Of a stretch of DNA of 39,408 nt, positions 26,545 through 35,139 are shown piece after piece (position 1 is the first letter of the stretch; each line of letters starts with the position of its first letter). The notes under the pieces are model-generated. The model was not told where the DNA came from, did not search any database, and saw nothing but the letters and a program-made list of their open reading frames with translations. A program made the translations under genes and the position numbers. This DNA is from an uncultured Methylophilaceae bacterium (GTDB taxonomy: Bacteria; Pseudomonadota; Gammaproteobacteria; Burkholderiales; Methylophilaceae), in NCBI GenBank assembly GCA_903863255.1, contig CAIPBJ010000101.1:1-39408 (forward strand), read 5' to 3'.

Positions 26545-27042
26545 TTACTGAATCACAAATGACGTGAAGAAAACACCGGATACCTCTAATGGCTTCTCTC
26601 CCTTGTTAAAGGGTTGTTTTACCTGGTTGACTATCTCATCTGAAAGGGTTTTCTTACCCTCAACATTATTGATCTCACTAGCTTTCTTGTTACTTAACAA
26701 CAATAGAATGCGATTACGGATCTCTGGCATATTCAACTTAACCTGTTCCGACACTTCCGGAGAAGCCACTTTCAAAGTCAGATCGACCTGCAGGAATTTC
26801 TCATCCGGATCGGGTTGCAAATTGACGGTAAAACTTTCCAGCGTGACGAAAACCGGAGGCTTGGGCGCCTCATCATGCTTCTCTTCCTTCTTAGGACCAG
26901 CTTTATTTCCCATGAAATACCATGCGGCGCCTCCACCAGCCAAAGCAAGCAATAGAACACCAGCAATAATGATGATCAGCTTCTTGTTTGACTTGGGGGC
27001 GGCTTCTTCAGGAGCTTTCTCTTCTTTAGGATCTTGTGCCAT
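26545..27042 (-). CDS. fliL: Flagellar basal-body protein FliL
   Basis: FliL is a single-pass inner-membrane protein that rings the stator. It has 165 residues: a charged cytoplasmic N-terminus (about 1-20), a membrane helix (21-46), a Lys/Glu-rich linker, and the periplasmic domain ending LEVSGVFFTSFVIQ. It heads fliL-M-N-O-P-Q-R, where gaps are short or overlapping. The 166-bp gap before it holds a terminator-like hairpin, so a promoter just ahead of fliL is likely, though I could not identify one with confidence. Confidence 0.95.
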   Translation of the reverse strand: MAQDPKEEKAPEEAAPKSNKKLIIIIAGVLLLALAGGGAAWYFMGNKAGPKKEEKHDEAPKPPVFVTLESFTVNLQPDPDEKFLQVDLTLKVASPEVSEQVKLNMPEIRNRILLLLSNKKASEINNVEGKKTLSDEIVNQVKQPFNKGEKPLEVSGVFFTSFVIQ

Positions 27043-27077
27043 TTTTATTTCTCGCTATCACTCAATATTCAATGTTT

Positions 27078-27089
27078 CAATTATCGAAA
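27078..27089. repeat. 12-bp direct repeat, copy 1 (right flank of fliJ paralogue)
   Basis: CAATTATCGAAA occurs here and again at 27717-27728, on the two sides of the second fliJ-like gene. In minus-strand sense it reads TTTCGATAATTG. It may mark an old duplication or shared promoter-like bases, or be chance in AT-rich sequence. Confidence 0.35.
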
Positions 27090-27120
27090 AATTCAGGTGT
27101 TGAACATGTGCTGAAAAGAA

Positions 27121-27168
27121 AGGGAATAAGGTGCTTAATTGTGATATCGACCTAATGACCTATTCCCT
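27121..27168 (-). terminator. Terminator-like hairpin after the second fliJ-like gene
   Basis: On the minus strand AGGGAATAGGT pairs with ACCTTATTCCCT (one bulged base) across a 25-base loop, and the 3' arm is followed by TTCTTTT. It begins 41 bp after the stop of the fliJ paralogue and 79 bp before fliL. The long loop lowers confidence that it terminates efficiently. Confidence 0.5.
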
Positions 27169-27208
27169 GTCGCAGTTAAATCCGGTCAAAAACAACCATA
27201 CCCGCTGC

Positions 27209-27592
27209 CTAAATATGGGACTTACTCCTGCTCGCAGCCTTGGCTAAAGCCTCCAGCGATAATTTCTTTCTTTGGCTTTCTTGCCAGAGTTGGTGCTGAA
27301 TAGATAGTTGTTGACGAGTTGATTCAACCGCTTCATGCTGCTCCATGATGGCTTGATCCAATTTCTTGAAATAAACGATCAAATCCTTATTTGAATCGAG
27401 CTGAACGTTAGCGCCAAGATTATTTGCCAAACGTTCGATATAACTTTGCCTGTACTGCCTTAATAGGTCTCGTTTATTCTGAGCGATGTTGAATGCTTCG
27501 GCAGCCATATCCAGATTTTTAGTTGCCAAATCAAATTCTTTCTTTGCTAAGTCCAAAACTTCTTTTGTTATGCTTAAAGCTTGCTGTGACAT
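27209..27592 (-). CDS. Second, shorter FliJ-like protein
   Basis: A protein of 127 residues, all helical, and a clear paralogue of FliJ at 29076-29525. Compare DLLRQYRQSYIERL with MLEEYRKDYIRQM, YFKKLDQAI with FLKKLEQAI, and HQLWQESQRKKLSLEAL with REHWQECQRKKLSYEVL. The L44/Y47/Y51 and Y74/L78/A81/Q85 pattern corresponds in spacing to residues reported as FlhA contacts in Salmonella FliJ. It lacks the basic C-terminal tail of the other copy. It has a GGAGG ribosome site and sits alone between fliK and fliL, with hairpins on both sides. FliJ is the stalk of the export ATPase and an escort for chaperones; what a second copy does is not known here. Confidence 0.82.
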   Translation of the reverse strand: MSQQALSITKEVLDLAKKEFDLATKNLDMAAEAFNIAQNKRDLLRQYRQSYIERLANNLGANVQLDSNKDLIVYFKKLDQAIMEQHEAVESTRQQLSIQHQLWQESQRKKLSLEALAKAASRSKSHI

Positions 27593-27703
27593 AATGGCCT
27601 CCGATTATTAACCGTATGATTTGTTTTACTCTTTTAGAAGTAAAACCCTTTATCGATGGTTCATTATTAACTATTTTTTTTAAATATAAAGATGGAATAG
27701 AAA
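27593..27703 (-). promoter_or_regulatory. Leader region of the second fliJ-like gene
   Basis: About 110 AT-rich bases lie between the fliK terminator and the start of the fliJ paralogue, so its promoter should be here. A CGATAA block resembling a sigma-28 -10 (ATCGATAA) occurs about 50 bp before the start, but no good TAAAGTTT-like -35 accompanies it. I cannot name the promoter type. Confidence 0.3.
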
Positions 27704-27740
27704 GGAAAAAAGTGCCCAATTATCGAAATATGGACACTTT
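27704..27740 (-). terminator. Rho-independent terminator after fliK
   Basis: On the minus strand AAAGTGTCC pairs with GGGCACTTT (one G-U wobble) around a 14-base loop, followed by a run of six T. It lies 55 bp after the fliK stop. It should end the fliF-K transcript and separate it from the downstream fliJ paralogue. Confidence 0.8.
27717..27728. repeat. 12-bp direct repeat, copy 2 (left flank of fliJ paralogue)
   Basis: CAATTATCGAAA, identical to 27078-27089. This copy forms most of the loop of the fliK terminator. Confidence 0.35.
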
Positions 27741-27794
27741 TGACGAATTCTTGACACTTAGGGTAAGGCAATCATACCCTTGGCTTCAATGGAT

Positions 27795-29042
27795 CTAGAC
27801 GAATGTATCAACAAGGCCATTCGATAACGTCATTTTTTGAGAAAGAGACGCAGGAACTTCTATCTTTGAAGAACTTGAAAGCGTGCTGTTTTGAGTAGGC
27901 ATGGCGTGGGTTGACGACTGCTGAAAATGTTGCTGCTGTTGCTGATTTCCGGAACTCACGTTCATTTGCCCCAACTGAATCCCCGCCTGATCCATCATGT
28001 CTCTTAATGTAGCCGCCCCATTCTCAAGGGCTTTTCTAACTTCGGGATGTTCGGAAATGAAAGTCGTATTGGCCTGATCGTTGTTTACACTGATCACAAC
28101 CTGCAAAGGCCCTAAATCGGGCGGATTGAGAGTCAGCGTGGCTGTTTGCTCGGATGCACCCACCATGTATATTACCTTCTGTCCGATAGCCTGATCCCAG
28201 CCCGTTTTGCCTGGATAGGCGGAAATAGAATTTGTTGTTGGAATATTCAGGCTGGCCTGGATCGCATTTGTTTGAGCCGAAGCCTGACTCTGGCCTAGCA
28301 GATTGACTGACAAGTCCTGTGGCACGCTCTCTGTCGACAGGCGATGAGTCAGTTTGTCAGGAACAGCGTCAGCCATATCAGATTTCTTATTCATTACTGG
28401 CAGCATGCTTTCCAGCCAATCAGAATGAGGGTTGCTGCTAGCACTCGCATCCGGAGTTTTGCCAGCATCCTTTTCACTGGATAACTTGTCATTAGCGATT
28501 ACCGATAAGGATGAACTATCCTTATCGGATGCATCCTTGGCTCCTTTATCATCTGGATTAGCAGAATCTGCTTTGATAGGTTGATGCGTTAATGACATAT
28601 TTTGATGGAACCCGAATAAAAGTGGGGAAGATCCGGATGCTGTCTGATCCGTTTTATCCGTGACCTTTAAAGATGACTGATCCGTCACGGAATCTGAATC
28701 GATTTTTGATTTAGCATTCCCCAAATGACTTTTAATCAGGCTTGGATCCAGATTACCAGGCAAGGGGGCTTTCGCTAGATTGCCCTGTTTCTTTGATTTT
28801 GTCGTATCTTCGGATCCCTGGGGTTGAGATGAGGCTGATTGATTGGCTGTTTCTGAATTATTGCTTGAACTGTCATTCGAGTCCTGAGATTTCTGGCTTT
28901 GAACTTGCTTCGAAAACTCGTTTTGGAACGAACTCGCGTCCTGAGCTGGGTCATTTTTGCTTACGCAAATGTCGATTGGAGAATCAGGACTCGTGATTTT
29001 TAGAGAACTGGTTTGTGAAGACATCATGGATAAGTTTTGCAT
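27795..29042 (-). CDS. fliK: Hook-length control protein FliK
   Basis: FliK measures the hook and triggers the FlhB specificity switch. It has 415 residues: a long disordered Ser/Gln/Lys/Asp-rich N-terminal region and a folded C-terminal domain with the family motif ATLTLNPPDLGPLQVVISV, near residue 300. A Gln-rich tail (QQQQQHFQQ) follows. It closes the fliF-G-H-I-J-K run and is followed by a clear terminator. A second FliK-like gene lies at 35136-36143. Confidence 0.95.
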   Translation of the reverse strand: MQNLSMMSSQTSSLKITSPDSPIDICVSKNDPAQDASSFQNEFSKQVQSQKSQDSNDSSSNNSETANQSASSQPQGSEDTTKSKKQGNLAKAPLPGNLDPSLIKSHLGNAKSKIDSDSVTDQSSLKVTDKTDQTASGSSPLLFGFHQNMSLTHQPIKADSANPDDKGAKDASDKDSSSLSVIANDKLSSEKDAGKTPDASASSNPHSDWLESMLPVMNKKSDMADAVPDKLTHRLSTESVPQDLSVNLLGQSQASAQTNAIQASLNIPTTNSISAYPGKTGWDQAIGQKVIYMVGASEQTATLTLNPPDLGPLQVVISVNNDQANTTFISEHPEVRKALENGAATLRDMMDQAGIQLGQMNVSSGNQQQQQHFQQSSTHAMPTQNSTLSSSSKIEVPASLSQKMTLSNGLVDTFV

Positions 29043-29075
29043 TTTTATTCCTATCGTTTAGATTTGACTAATGAA

Positions 29076-29525
29076 CTATCTCTGCACTCGACTCTTGCGC
29101 ATGGCAAATTCATCCATCATCTTTTGATCTTTCTTTAGTTCTAATACATGCTTCTTTTTCTCTGCTCTATCCAATAAAACCTCATAGGACAATTTCTTTC
29201 TCTGGCATTCCTGCCAGTGTTCCCGCTGAATCTTTAGTTTGACCTCAGCCGAAACCACGATATCGGATTGGCCGACGATAGCCTGTTCAAGTTTTTTCAA
29301 AAAGTTATTAAAATTCTGATAGGCTTCAGCTCCTAGACCTTGCGCCTTTAATGCGTTTTCCATTTGCCTGATATAATCCTTACGATACTCCTCCAGCATG
29401 TCATGCTTATCCTTGGCATCCTTCAATTCTTTTGTTGCCTGACCTAGAAATTCAGAAGCCGTTGCAACCTCCTTTGCAGCCAATTCCTTTAGCATAATAA
29501 GAACTGAGTTTTTGTTATTGGACAT
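29076..29525 (-). CDS. fliJ: Flagellar export protein FliJ
   Basis: FliJ is the coiled-coil stalk of the FliI ATPase and a link to FlhA. It has 149 residues, is helical throughout, and lies directly after fliI, the canonical place. The FlhA-contact pattern reads L44, Y47, Y51 and F75, L79, A82, Q86, with the spacing of Salmonella FliJ (where the last is His). It keeps a basic C-terminal tail (KKKHVLELKKDQKMM). A shorter paralogue lies beyond fliK. Confidence 0.93.
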   Translation of the reverse strand: MSNNKNSVLIMLKELAAKEVATASEFLGQATKELKDAKDKHDMLEEYRKDYIRQMENALKAQGLGAEAYQNFNNFLKKLEQAIVGQSDIVVSAEVKLKIQREHWQECQRKKLSYEVLLDRAEKKKHVLELKKDQKMMDEFAMRKSRVQR

Positions 29526-29549
29526 GATTTACAAGTTTCTAGGGTATCG

Positions 29550-30968
29550 TTAATTCATGGAAGTACTGGCGAGTACTCCCCTCATCATCGTTAAGCTTTG
29601 TGACACATCCGATCTTTCGGTGATATCCTGCTGTAAAAAGCTTTCGATTTTTTCATGACAATCAATTGCCTCATCCAGAATTCTGTCAGTACCGGCTTCA
29701 TATGCACCAACATTGATTAAATCAAGGCTTCTGGAATATCTGGAATTCAACTGCTTAAGTTTTCTCGCGAATTTTTGATGTTCCGGTGTCGTGATGTTAT
29801 GCATAGCACGACTGATCGACTGCTCAATATCAATAGCCGGGTAATGGCCACTTTCAGCCAGACTACGATTTAGAACAATATGCCCATCTAGAATAGCTCG
29901 AGCGGCATCCGCTATCGGGTCTTGCTGATCATCGCCTTCAGTCAGTACCGTGTAGAAAGCGGTAATCGACCCTTCGCCACGCTTTCCATTTCCAGTTCGT
30001 TCAACCAAGGCCGGTAATTTGGCGAAAACAGAAGGCGGGTAACCTTTGGTAGCCGGTGGCTCCCCAATCGCAAGCGCAATTTCTCTCTGTGCCATGGCAA
30101 ATCGAGTTAAGGAGTCCATAATCAACAGGACATTCATTCCCTGATCACGAAAGTGTTCTGCAATCGTCGTTGCATAATTGGCGCCTTGAAGACGCATCAG
30201 GGCGGGAGCATCCGCTGGAGCCGCTACAACGACTGAACGAGCCAATCCATCCTTCCCTAGTATTTGTTCAATAAATTCCTTTACTTCACGACCGCGTTCG
30301 CCGATCAAACCGACGACAATGACGTCCGCGGTGGTGTAACGTGCCATCATTCCAAGTAACACACTTTTACCAACGCCGGAACCGGCAAACAACCCCATAC
30401 GCTGCCCGCGCCCAACGGTTAGCATGCTATTTATCGCACGTATGCCAACATCGAGTATTTCCTCGATAGGTGCACGTGATAAAGGATTCATTGCGCGTGA
30501 ATTCAATGGTGCACTATGTTGAGCAATGATCTTACCCAAGTCATCAAGAGGATTTCCCGCTCCATCGACTACCCTACCCAATAATTCAACCCCTACAGGC
30601 AGATGTCTTGCTCGATCGGAAATCCTTCTGCGTGGGGGATTGTTGTGATGGGGCTTGGGGAGCGCATCTGCGATATCAAGTGCAAAAACCTTCGCTCCTG
30701 GCACAATTCCTTCCACATTCGTTTGAGGCATCAGTAATAACCGTTCACCATCAAAACCGACGACTTCAGCCTCGACGCGCTTTCCCTCAGAAAGCGGAAC
30801 GTAACATGCACTTCCTATCGGCAACTTGATCCCGACCGCCTCCATGACCAACCCGGTTAACTTGGTGATTCTTCCAGCAATTTCCAAGGGTTCAACTAGA
30901 TTAAGAATCTCTTTGCAGTCACGCAGATGATGCTGCCAGCGTTGTTGGTGCGAATTATCATTCATCAT
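29550..30968 (-). CDS. fliI: Flagellar export ATPase FliI
   Basis: FliI is the F1-like ATPase of the export apparatus. It has 472 residues, with Walker A GSGVGKS at about 196-202, Walker [13 protein letters not shown], the signature [16 protein letters not shown] and the late motif SRAMHNI. A TTG 12 bp upstream extends the frame, but the ATG at 30968 overlaps the fliH stop as ATGA and is the better start. The N-terminal residues up to about 30 form the FliH-binding segment. Confidence 0.97.
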   Translation of the reverse strand: MMNDNSHQQRWQHHLRDCKEILNLVEPLEIAGRITKLTGLVMEAVGIKLPIGSACYVPLSEGKRVEAEVVGFDGERLLLMPQTNVEGIVPGAKVFALDIADALPKPHHNNPPRRRISDRARHLPVGVELLGRVVDGAGNPLDDLGKIIAQHSAPLNSRAMNPLSRAPIEEILDVGIRAINSMLTVGRGQRMGLFAGSGVGKSVLLGMMARYTTADVIVVGLIGERGREVKEFIEQILGKDGLARSVVVAAPADAPALMRLQGANYATTIAEHFRDQGMNVLLIMDSLTRFAMAQREIALAIGEPPATKGYPPSVFAKLPALVERTGNGKRGEGSITAFYTVLTEGDDQQDPIADAARAILDGHIVLNRSLAESGHYPAIDIEQSISRAMHNITTPEHQKFARKLKQLNSRYSRSLDLINVGAYEAGTDRILDEAIDCHEKIESFLQQDITERSDVSQSLTMMRGVLASTSMN

Positions 30969-31618
30969 GATGTCAGCCAATCATTATTCTGGGAAAGCGC
31001 TTCTACTATTCGTTTCCATCTCATGGTATTCGTGGCATCAATCTGGTTGGCGCCTGTTTCAACTAGACATCCTCCCCTTTCAATGCAGCTGTCTTCCTGA
31101 ATATGCCAACCGTCATCCACTATTTCCCCGGCAAGATACTCTCTCAACAGTTTTGCATCCTGATGATTGACAAGAATCCTGGCCGGCTTTTGGACATGAG
31201 GCAGATAATGCATGGCATCTCTTACAATCGGCAGTATCACGTTTGAATCCACCTCCAGCTTGGTTTTCAACATAGCCTTGGCTATGTCCAAAGCAAGATC
31301 AAGAACATTCTCAGCAATCGTTTCATCTGCTGTTTCTAATGCCTTTTCAAATGCCTTCGCAAGACTCGATAATTGTTGTCGTTCTGAATTTGCCTGTTCT
31401 TTTGCCTTTGCCATGCCAACGACAAATCCTTCTTTAATTCCCTTTTCATAGGCTTCCTGCCGAACGCTTTCAAATATCTTTGCTATCTTGTCCGAAACTG
31501 CGGCTTCTTCTTTTTTTGGCTTTGTAGAATTGACGCTTGCCTGGGAATTGCCTAGTGATGCCAACTCCCATCTTTGATAAGCAGTTTGTTCCTCTTTGGA
31601 TACTGGCATGCTACACAT
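30965..31618 (-). CDS. fliH: Flagellar ATPase regulator FliH
   Basis: FliH binds FliI, keeps it inactive in the cytosol and tethers it to FliN. The protein has about 217 residues: a charged N-terminus, a GxxxG-like helical stretch ([29 protein letters not shown]) and a C-terminal V/A-ATPase E-subunit-like domain. The frame also opens at a GTG (31642), and another ATG exists at 31609. I prefer the ATG at 31618, which overlaps the end of fliG and has AAGGGA upstream, though its spacing is long. Confidence 0.92.
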   Translation of the reverse strand: MCSMPVSKEEQTAYQRWELASLGNSQASVNSTKPKKEEAAVSDKIAKIFESVRQEAYEKGIKEGFVVGMAKAKEQANSERQQLSSLAKAFEKALETADETIAENVLDLALDIAKAMLKTKLEVDSNVILPIVRDAMHYLPHVQKPARILVNHQDAKLLREYLAGEIVDDGWHIQEDSCIERGGCLVETGANQIDATNTMRWKRIVEALSQNNDWLTS

Positions 31619-32609
31619 ATTGTTCGTCGCTTCCCTTACCACCTAAGATAATTTGCCCTTCATCTGCTAATCTGCGCACAATTTGGAGAATCTGTTTCTG
31701 CTGGGCTTCCACTTCTGACAACTTGACAGGTCCCTTAGACTCAAGATCTTCTTTCATCATCTCAGCAGCTCTAGTCGACATGTTCTTAAAGATTTTATCT
31801 CGCATCTCCGCTGTGGCACCTTTTAAGGCAATGATCAGTGTCTCGGACTGCACTTCTCGTAACATGACCTGGATACCTTTATCATCAATATCCATAATAT
31901 TGTCAAACACGAACATCTCATCCATGATTTTCTGCGCCATATCATCATCGTAATTTTTAAGACCTTCCATTACGGTTGCCTCACTGTCGCCACTCATGTA
32001 GTTCATGATCTCTGCAGCAGCCTTGATCCCACCCATTTGCTGTTTCTTAATACTTTCGTTTCCTGTCAGGACCTTCGTCATCACATCATTCAATTCCCTC
32101 AATGCGATTGGCTTTACTCCATCGAGCGTTGCTATACGAAGCATCACATCCTGTCTTAAACGATCGTTGAAATGTCCGATTATCTCTGAGGCCTGGTCAG
32201 GCTCCAGATGAACCAATATGGTTGCAATTATCTGAGGATGTTCGTTTTTTATGAATTCGGAGGCGCTTAAGGCATCCATCCATTTCAAACTGTCTATCCC
32301 GCTTGCATCCCTTGATTGAAGGATTCTATTCAGAAGATTGGAGGCTTTGTCATCCCCCAGCGCCTTTGTAAGGACCGAACGAATATACTCATCTGAATCC
32401 AGCCCCAAGTCACTGCTTTGCTCAGCTTCTATTAGAAATTCGTTAACTACGGTCTCAAGCTGCTCTCTTGGAACTGCCTTGATGGTTGCCATTGCGGCAC
32501 CAAGTTTCTGCACTTCCTTTGGACTTAGAAATTTCATTACTTCCGCAGCTTCGTCTTCCCCTAAAGCAAGCATAAGAACTGCACTTCTCATTACGCCATC
32601 ATCGCTCAT
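31611..32609 (-). CDS. fliG: Flagellar switch protein FliG
   Basis: FliG is the C-ring protein that interacts with the stator. The 332-residue protein has the FliF-binding N-domain, the EHPQ motif region (FIKNEHPQIIATILVHLEPDQASEI) and the C-domain torque helix with its charged residues (FDNIMDIDDKGIQVMLREVQ). The start overlaps the fliF stop by 4 bp. No unusual features. Confidence 0.98.
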   Translation of the reverse strand: MSDDGVMRSAVLMLALGEDEAAEVMKFLSPKEVQKLGAAMATIKAVPREQLETVVNEFLIEAEQSSDLGLDSDEYIRSVLTKALGDDKASNLLNRILQSRDASGIDSLKWMDALSASEFIKNEHPQIIATILVHLEPDQASEIIGHFNDRLRQDVMLRIATLDGVKPIALRELNDVMTKVLTGNESIKKQQMGGIKAAAEIMNYMSGDSEATVMEGLKNYDDDMAQKIMDEMFVFDNIMDIDDKGIQVMLREVQSETLIIALKGATAEMRDKIFKNMSTRAAEMMKEDLESKGPVKLSEVEAQQKQILQIVRRLADEGQIILGGKGSDEQYV

Positions 32610-34255
32610 TTTTCATTCCCATTTGCCCAACTGGTTACAACATTAGCAACCATACGTGGATTGTCTTTAGCCAATTGTTTCACTGCTTCCAGATTCTGCT
32701 CATAAACGGGTCCAGCTAGCCTCTTTCCCTCGTTTCCTTGCGATCCGCTCAAGGAAACGACAGAATCCTGCGCTAATTCTTTTACTGGGGGTGTAAATTG
32801 GATCAATTTAGTAAACATCGGTTTCAGCAGCTTGCTGTAAAGCATGAAGAGGACAACCATACCCACTACAAATCTAAGTGCGTCCTTGCCATATTCAATA
32901 ACTTCAGGGTTCTTCCACATCGGAATATCAGGCAGCACTTCTACTGGCTGGCCAATGAAAGGGCTGTTCACCACGGTCAGAGAATCGCCTCTTTCCTTAT
33001 TGAAACCCATTGCCTGCATCGCAAGGTCATTGATCTGCTTCTTCTCGGCATCGCTAAGCGGACGATACGTCACTTTTCCGGATTTATCGGTAACTTGTAT
33101 GTTGTTGACCACTACAGCCACACTAAGACGTTTAACACCGCCCATTGGCTGTTGGAGATATCGCACGGTCTTATCAACCTCATAATTTGTGGTTACATTC
33201 TTTTGGCTATTCACCGGAGAGGAATTCGCACTAGCAGTCGCCGTTCCTGCCGGAGCATTCGGATCGCTTGTAATAGGCGCTGTCGCGTTGGCGGGGGGCT
33301 GATTCGACAGCGCCCCAGGGACACCCGTTGCACCTGATGCACTGGATGATGTAGCTTCGTTTGTCTGCTGACTTCGAATCGTGACTGCATCCGGTGTTTG
33401 GTTAGGTTTAAATGATTCGGCAGCTTGTTCTATGGAAGAGAAATCAATTTCCGCACTCGCCTCAGCATGAACATTCTTATCGCCGACTATCGGCGAGATG
33501 ATGGACTCTACCCGCTTGACGATACTTTGCTGCAAATCATCAATGTATTTCAGTTGTGCCGCATCCAAACCATTATTTGTTGACTTCTTGGTCGTGTCTG
33601 AGAGGAGATTACCATTCTGGTCGACTACCGTTACATTAGAAGCAGGCAGGTCCGGAACGCTGCTCGCAACAAGGTGTACGATCGCTCCGACTTGCTGCTG
33701 GTCCAAAGAACGACCGGCCCTTAAATTCAGTAATACCGATGCCGTTGGCTTCTCCTGGTCTCTTACAAACACAGACTGCTTGGGAATTGCTAAATGAATC
33801 CTTGCTACTTCAACTGCACCAATCGATTGAACGCTTCTCTCTAACTCACCTTCCAAGGCTCTTTGGAAGTTCACTTGTTCCACAAACTGGGAAACGCCGA
33901 ATTTCTGGTTCTCGAGAACCTCAAATCCGATATTGCCCCCCTTAGGCAACCCTTCAGCAGCTAATTTCAATCTTGCTTCATTTACTTGAGCAGCAGGGAC
34001 CAGTATGGCGGCCCCACTCTCTGAGAATTTGTAAGGAATGTTCATTTTTTCAAGGGAGGCTACGATCGCGCCCCCATCTTTATCGGTGAAATTTGAATAG
34101 AGGATCCGATAATCAGGCTGCTGACTCCATAGCCAAAATACGGCCATAACAGCTACAACCGCCGCGATACCTACTACAAGGAGTAGTTTATTTCCTAATA
34201 CGGATTTATTCATTTCAATAAAAGTCGTTTCATTAGTGGCTACATCTGCTGCCAT
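32606..34255 (-). CDS. fliF: MS-ring protein FliF
   Basis: FliF forms the MS ring, the foundation of the basal body. The 549-residue protein has two membrane helices (about residues 23-45 and 440-465) and the ring-building motifs between them (YRILYSNFTDKDGGAIVASLEKMNIPYKF in part, VARIHLAIPKQSVFVRDQEKPTASVLL). A Pro/Ala/Ser-rich loop lies around 300-350, and the C-terminal tail binds FliG. Upstream in-frame codons exist, but GGAGG five bases before the ATG at 34255 fixes the start. Confidence 0.97.
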   Translation of the reverse strand: MAADVATNETTFIEMNKSVLGNKLLLVVGIAAVVAVMAVFWLWSQQPDYRILYSNFTDKDGGAIVASLEKMNIPYKFSESGAAILVPAAQVNEARLKLAAEGLPKGGNIGFEVLENQKFGVSQFVEQVNFQRALEGELERSVQSIGAVEVARIHLAIPKQSVFVRDQEKPTASVLLNLRAGRSLDQQQVGAIVHLVASSVPDLPASNVTVVDQNGNLLSDTTKKSTNNGLDAAQLKYIDDLQQSIVKRVESIISPIVGDKNVHAEASAEIDFSSIEQAAESFKPNQTPDAVTIRSQQTNEATSSSASGATGVPGALSNQPPANATAPITSDPNAPAGTATASANSSPVNSQKNVTTNYEVDKTVRYLQQPMGGVKRLSVAVVVNNIQVTDKSGKVTYRPLSDAEKKQINDLAMQAMGFNKERGDSLTVVNSPFIGQPVEVLPDIPMWKNPEVIEYGKDALRFVVGMVVLFMLYSKLLKPMFTKLIQFTPPVKELAQDSVVSLSGSQGNEGKRLAGPVYEQNLEAVKQLAKDNPRMVANVVTSWANGNEK

Positions 34256-34340
34256 ACTGCCCTCCATCATTCGGGATTTTCTATATGCTTCAAATCGGTA
34301 TAGAAACTCAAATATCACTTATTAGCTTCCATTATCAATG

Positions 34341-34357
34341 ATTGAAAATTTTTCAAT
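34341..34357. promoter_or_regulatory. 17-bp palindrome between divergent fliF and fliE
   Basis: ATTGAAAA and TTTTCAAT flank one central T, a perfect 8-1-8 dyad, 86 bp from the fliF start and 109 bp from the fliE start. The central position between divergent basal-body operons suggests a shared activator or repressor site. A chance hairpin in AT-rich DNA is the alternative. Confidence 0.45.
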
Positions 34358-34465
34358 TTTAAGAATAGAGGACTTTTATAGCGCCTATTTGCAAGCTAAG
34401 GAATGAATGAAAGTGATACAGTCTTCATTGTGTAATAGTTGCGCTTCATGAATTGGAGGATACAA

Positions 34466-34831
34466 ATGAATGCAGGTGGAATTGACGTCAATAAAATTCA
34501 ATCGATGATTGCCCAGCTCAAGGCTGCCGCCGAGCGCCCTAATGCAGGGACGATGACGAATGGTGTATCGGGAACGTCAAATACCGGTCAATCCCAGCCG
34601 GCATCGCATGTCGATTTCTCGGAAGCGCTAAAAGCATCGTTGAATCAGGTGAACAACACTCAGGCTCAAGCTGAAAAACTAGGTCAGCAATTTGCTATGG
34701 GAGATGATAGTGTGAGTCTGTCAGACGTCATGATTGCGGGACAGAAAGCCAACATTGCGTTCCAGGCGACAGTACAGGTCAGGAACAAGTTGGTTACGGC
34801 TTATCAGAACATAATGAATATGCAGATTTAG
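34466..34831 (+). CDS. fliE: MS-ring/rod junction protein FliE
   Basis: FliE joins the MS ring to the rod and is exported first. It has 121 residues and a C-terminal family pattern (VDFSEALKASLNQVNNTQAQAEKLGQQFAMGDDSVSLSDVMIAGQKANIAFQATVQVRNKLVTAYQNIMNMQI, read in order). A TGGAGGA ribosome site precedes the ATG at 34466; codons further upstream are not used. It is divergent from fliF, as in enterics and many betaproteobacteria, and its stop shares bases with that of the convergent flhB-like gene. Confidence 0.96.
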   Translation: MNAGGIDVNKIQSMIAQLKAAAERPNAGTMTNGVSGTSNTGQSQPASHVDFSEALKASLNQVNNTQAQAEKLGQQFAMGDDSVSLSDVMIAGQKANIAFQATVQVRNKLVTAYQNIMNMQI

Positions 34832-35139
34832 ATAAGCAATTCGTACTTTGAATGTAACCCTTCATTATTTTGGCTTTTTTCCCCTTCTAACTGATACAAC
34901 CAAGCCAGAATCTCTGCAATTGCCTGATAAAGTGCCGGAGGTATATGGTCATCCAGATCAACTTGCATCAATAATGCCACGAGATCCCTTGACTCGTGTA
35001 TGAATAGATTGTTTTCTTTCGCTCGTGCGATTATTTGCTCGGCAATCAGTCCTTTCCCCTTGGCTACGACCCTTGGAGCAAAGTCCCCCGCTTCATAAGC
35101 CAAGGCGATCGCCTGTTGAGTCATGGGCTGCTTATTCAT
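34828..35139 (-). CDS. FlhB C-terminal-domain-like protein
   Basis: A protein of 103 residues that matches only the post-cleavage part of FlhB: AIALAYEAGDFAPRVVAKGKGLIAEQIIARAKENNL, then DHIPPALYQAIAEILAWLYQL. It has no membrane segments and no NPTH motif. Such stand-alone EscU/YscU/HrcU-family fragments (FhlB-type) are known next to FliK-like genes in several bacteria and may tune the export switch. The start overlaps the stop of the fliK-like gene (ATGA), so they are made together. Confidence 0.85.
   Translation of the reverse strand: MNKQPMTQQAIALAYEAGDFAPRVVAKGKGLIAEQIIARAKENNLFIHESRDLVALLMQVDLDDHIPPALYQAIAEILAWLYQLEGEKSQNNEGLHSKYELLI

Noticed and set aside
26564-27103. 179-codon plus-strand frame opposite fliL
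   Set aside because: It is the antisense of fliL with a Ser/Leu-rich translation; no ribosome site and no independent support.
27043-27120. Sigma-28 promoter before fliL (TTCGATAA)
   Set aside because: The -10-like block has no TAAAGTTT-like partner at 11 bp, so the match is incomplete.
32798-33797. Several plus-strand frames opposite fliF
   Set aside because: fliF explains the region completely; the overlapping antisense frames are by-products of its codon usage.
34319-34465. Possible sigma-54 promoter before fliE (TTTGCA block)
   Set aside because: The GG of the -24 element is absent at the required distance from the GC of the -12 element.
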